Source of the DNA: an uncultured Roseburia sp.
GTDB lineage: Bacteria; Bacillota; Clostridia; Lachnospirales; Lachnospiraceae
Assembly: GCA_910587865.1 (NCBI GenBank)
Contig: CAJUNX010000012.1
Span: 1-50,179 of the forward strand
Reading direction: 5' to 3'
DNA: 50,179 nucleotides
The position numbers and the translations under genes were made by a program. This document shows, in pieces, positions 49,709-50,179 of the stretch; within the stretch, counting starts at the first letter, position 1; each line of letters begins with the position of its first letter. The notes under the pieces were generated by a model. That model worked only from the letters and a program-made list of their open reading frames with translations. It had not been told where the DNA came from and made no database searches.

Positions 49709-50179
49709 ATGAGACGTATGTATTGTCAGAATCAGTTGATCTATACCGTACAGGCGGGAGATTCGCTTTACCGCCTTGCGAAAACATATCACACCACGGT
49801 TTCCGATCTGATACTTGGGAATTCGGAGGTAAACCCATACAATCTTCAGGTTGGGATGAAATTAAAGATCTGCCCGGGAGAAGCGTATCCGGGCGCGGAA
49901 CCGGAGGATCTGCCGCGGAAGCAGGAAGGAAACCGGTCTGAAGCGGGCGGACCGGAGAGAGGCGCCGCTCAGAAGGCGATGAGCTGGACGGAAATTTCGT
50001 CCAAAGACGCTTCGGAGAAAACGGTGTCAGGCCGTCAGGAAGGAAATTCGTTGCCGGAAATGCGGCCGCAGCCGTCGCTGTATGCTGCGCCAGAGGAACG
50101 GCAGAATCCGGCGGCCGGGGATGGACAAAAGGAGAGGAAGACGTCGGAAGAAGAGAGGGAACCGTTCGTGACGGAGCGT
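49709..50179 (+). CDS. LysM-domain protein (truncated by the window end)
   Basis: An open frame runs off the right edge. A LysM domain (about residues 11-57; YTVQAGDSLYRLAKTYHTTV, then LQVGMKLKI) is at the very N terminus with no signal peptide before it, followed by a hydrophilic Glu/Pro/Arg-rich stretch to the edge. LysM binds peptidoglycan or chitin-like glycans; in Firmicutes without a signal peptide it also occurs in spore-coat-associated proteins. Start could be ATG 49709 or ATG 49718; the ribosome site is weak for both (ACAGG). The rest of the protein is not visible. Confidence 0.75.
   Translation, partial: MRRMYCQNQLIYTVQAGDSLYRLAKTYHTTVSDLILGNSEVNPYNLQVGMKLKICPGEAYPGAEPEDLPRKQEGNRSEAGGPERGAAQKAMSWTEISSKDASEKTVSGRQEGNSLPEMRPQPSLYAAPEERQNPAAGDGQKERKTSEEEREPFVTER

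Overview
The window looks like an anaerobic Firmicute of the family Lachnospiraceae (or a close clostridial relative). The reasons are the moderate to high GC, strong AGGAGG ribosome binding sites, a GlgC/GlgD glycogen pair, two lplABC-type sugar transport operons governed by AraC-type sensors and YesM/YesN, a PadR-DUF1700-DUF4097 cassette, low-GC-type lipoproteins and no rRNA, tRNA or phage genes. It reads as ordinary chromosome, not a mobile island. I found no transposase, integrase or CRISPR array.

Layout. 1-8612 (+): OmpR-type response regulator and histidine kinase, then two tandem ATPase/FtsX-type permease pairs, as in peptide antibiotic sensing and detoxification modules. 8664-10013 (-): MATE efflux pump. 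10281-12253 (+): flotillin and a small alkyltransferase-family protein. 12409-15545 (+): glgC, glgD, nth. 15775-17769 (+): a 2-isopropylmalate synthase with an AraC-type DNA-binding domain fused to its C terminus, the most unusual gene here. 17839-21647 (+): two paralogous membrane diguanylate cyclases and a GPH-type sugar symporter. 21808-21993 (-): ferredoxin. 22141-25083 (+): small membrane protein, orphan KdpE-like regulator, membrane-fused spermidine-synthase-like protein. 25099-32504 (+): transmembrane AraC sensor, lipoprotein, two permeases, glucuronoyl-esterase-like hydrolase. 32713-37418 (+): PadR cassette, TVP38/TMEM64 protein, YitT protein, LysR regulator. 37469-40088 (-): YesN/YesM two-component system, divergent from a second lipoprotein/permease/permease operon (40266-43851, +), followed by a second esterase (44237-45511, +). 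45684-48444 (-): metNIQ methionine importer. 48668-49519 (-): DegV/FakB-like fatty-acid-binding protein. 49709-end (+): start of a LysM protein.

How it works together. The centre of the window is a carbohydrate-scavenging region. Two ABC importers lack their own ATPase, so they probably share an MsmX-type ATPase encoded elsewhere. Each sits with an intracellular-looking esterase, and each has its own sensor (a one-component AraC protein or YesMN). This suggests uptake and de-esterification of decorated plant-wall oligosaccharides. Several regulatory sites can be read directly: a PadR operator on a consensus promoter, a two-turn direct repeat next to the -35 of the YesMN-linked operon, an 11-bp direct repeat upstream of the second ABC pair, and FabT-like boxes on the degV promoter.

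Main points to follow up: the LeuA-AraC fusion with two perfect 18-bp repeats in its own leader; FabT-like boxes at a FakB-like gene; 37-bp tandem repeats whose hairpin stems show a compensated base change; and two unexplained inverted-repeat elements (1860-2008 and 22034-22104).
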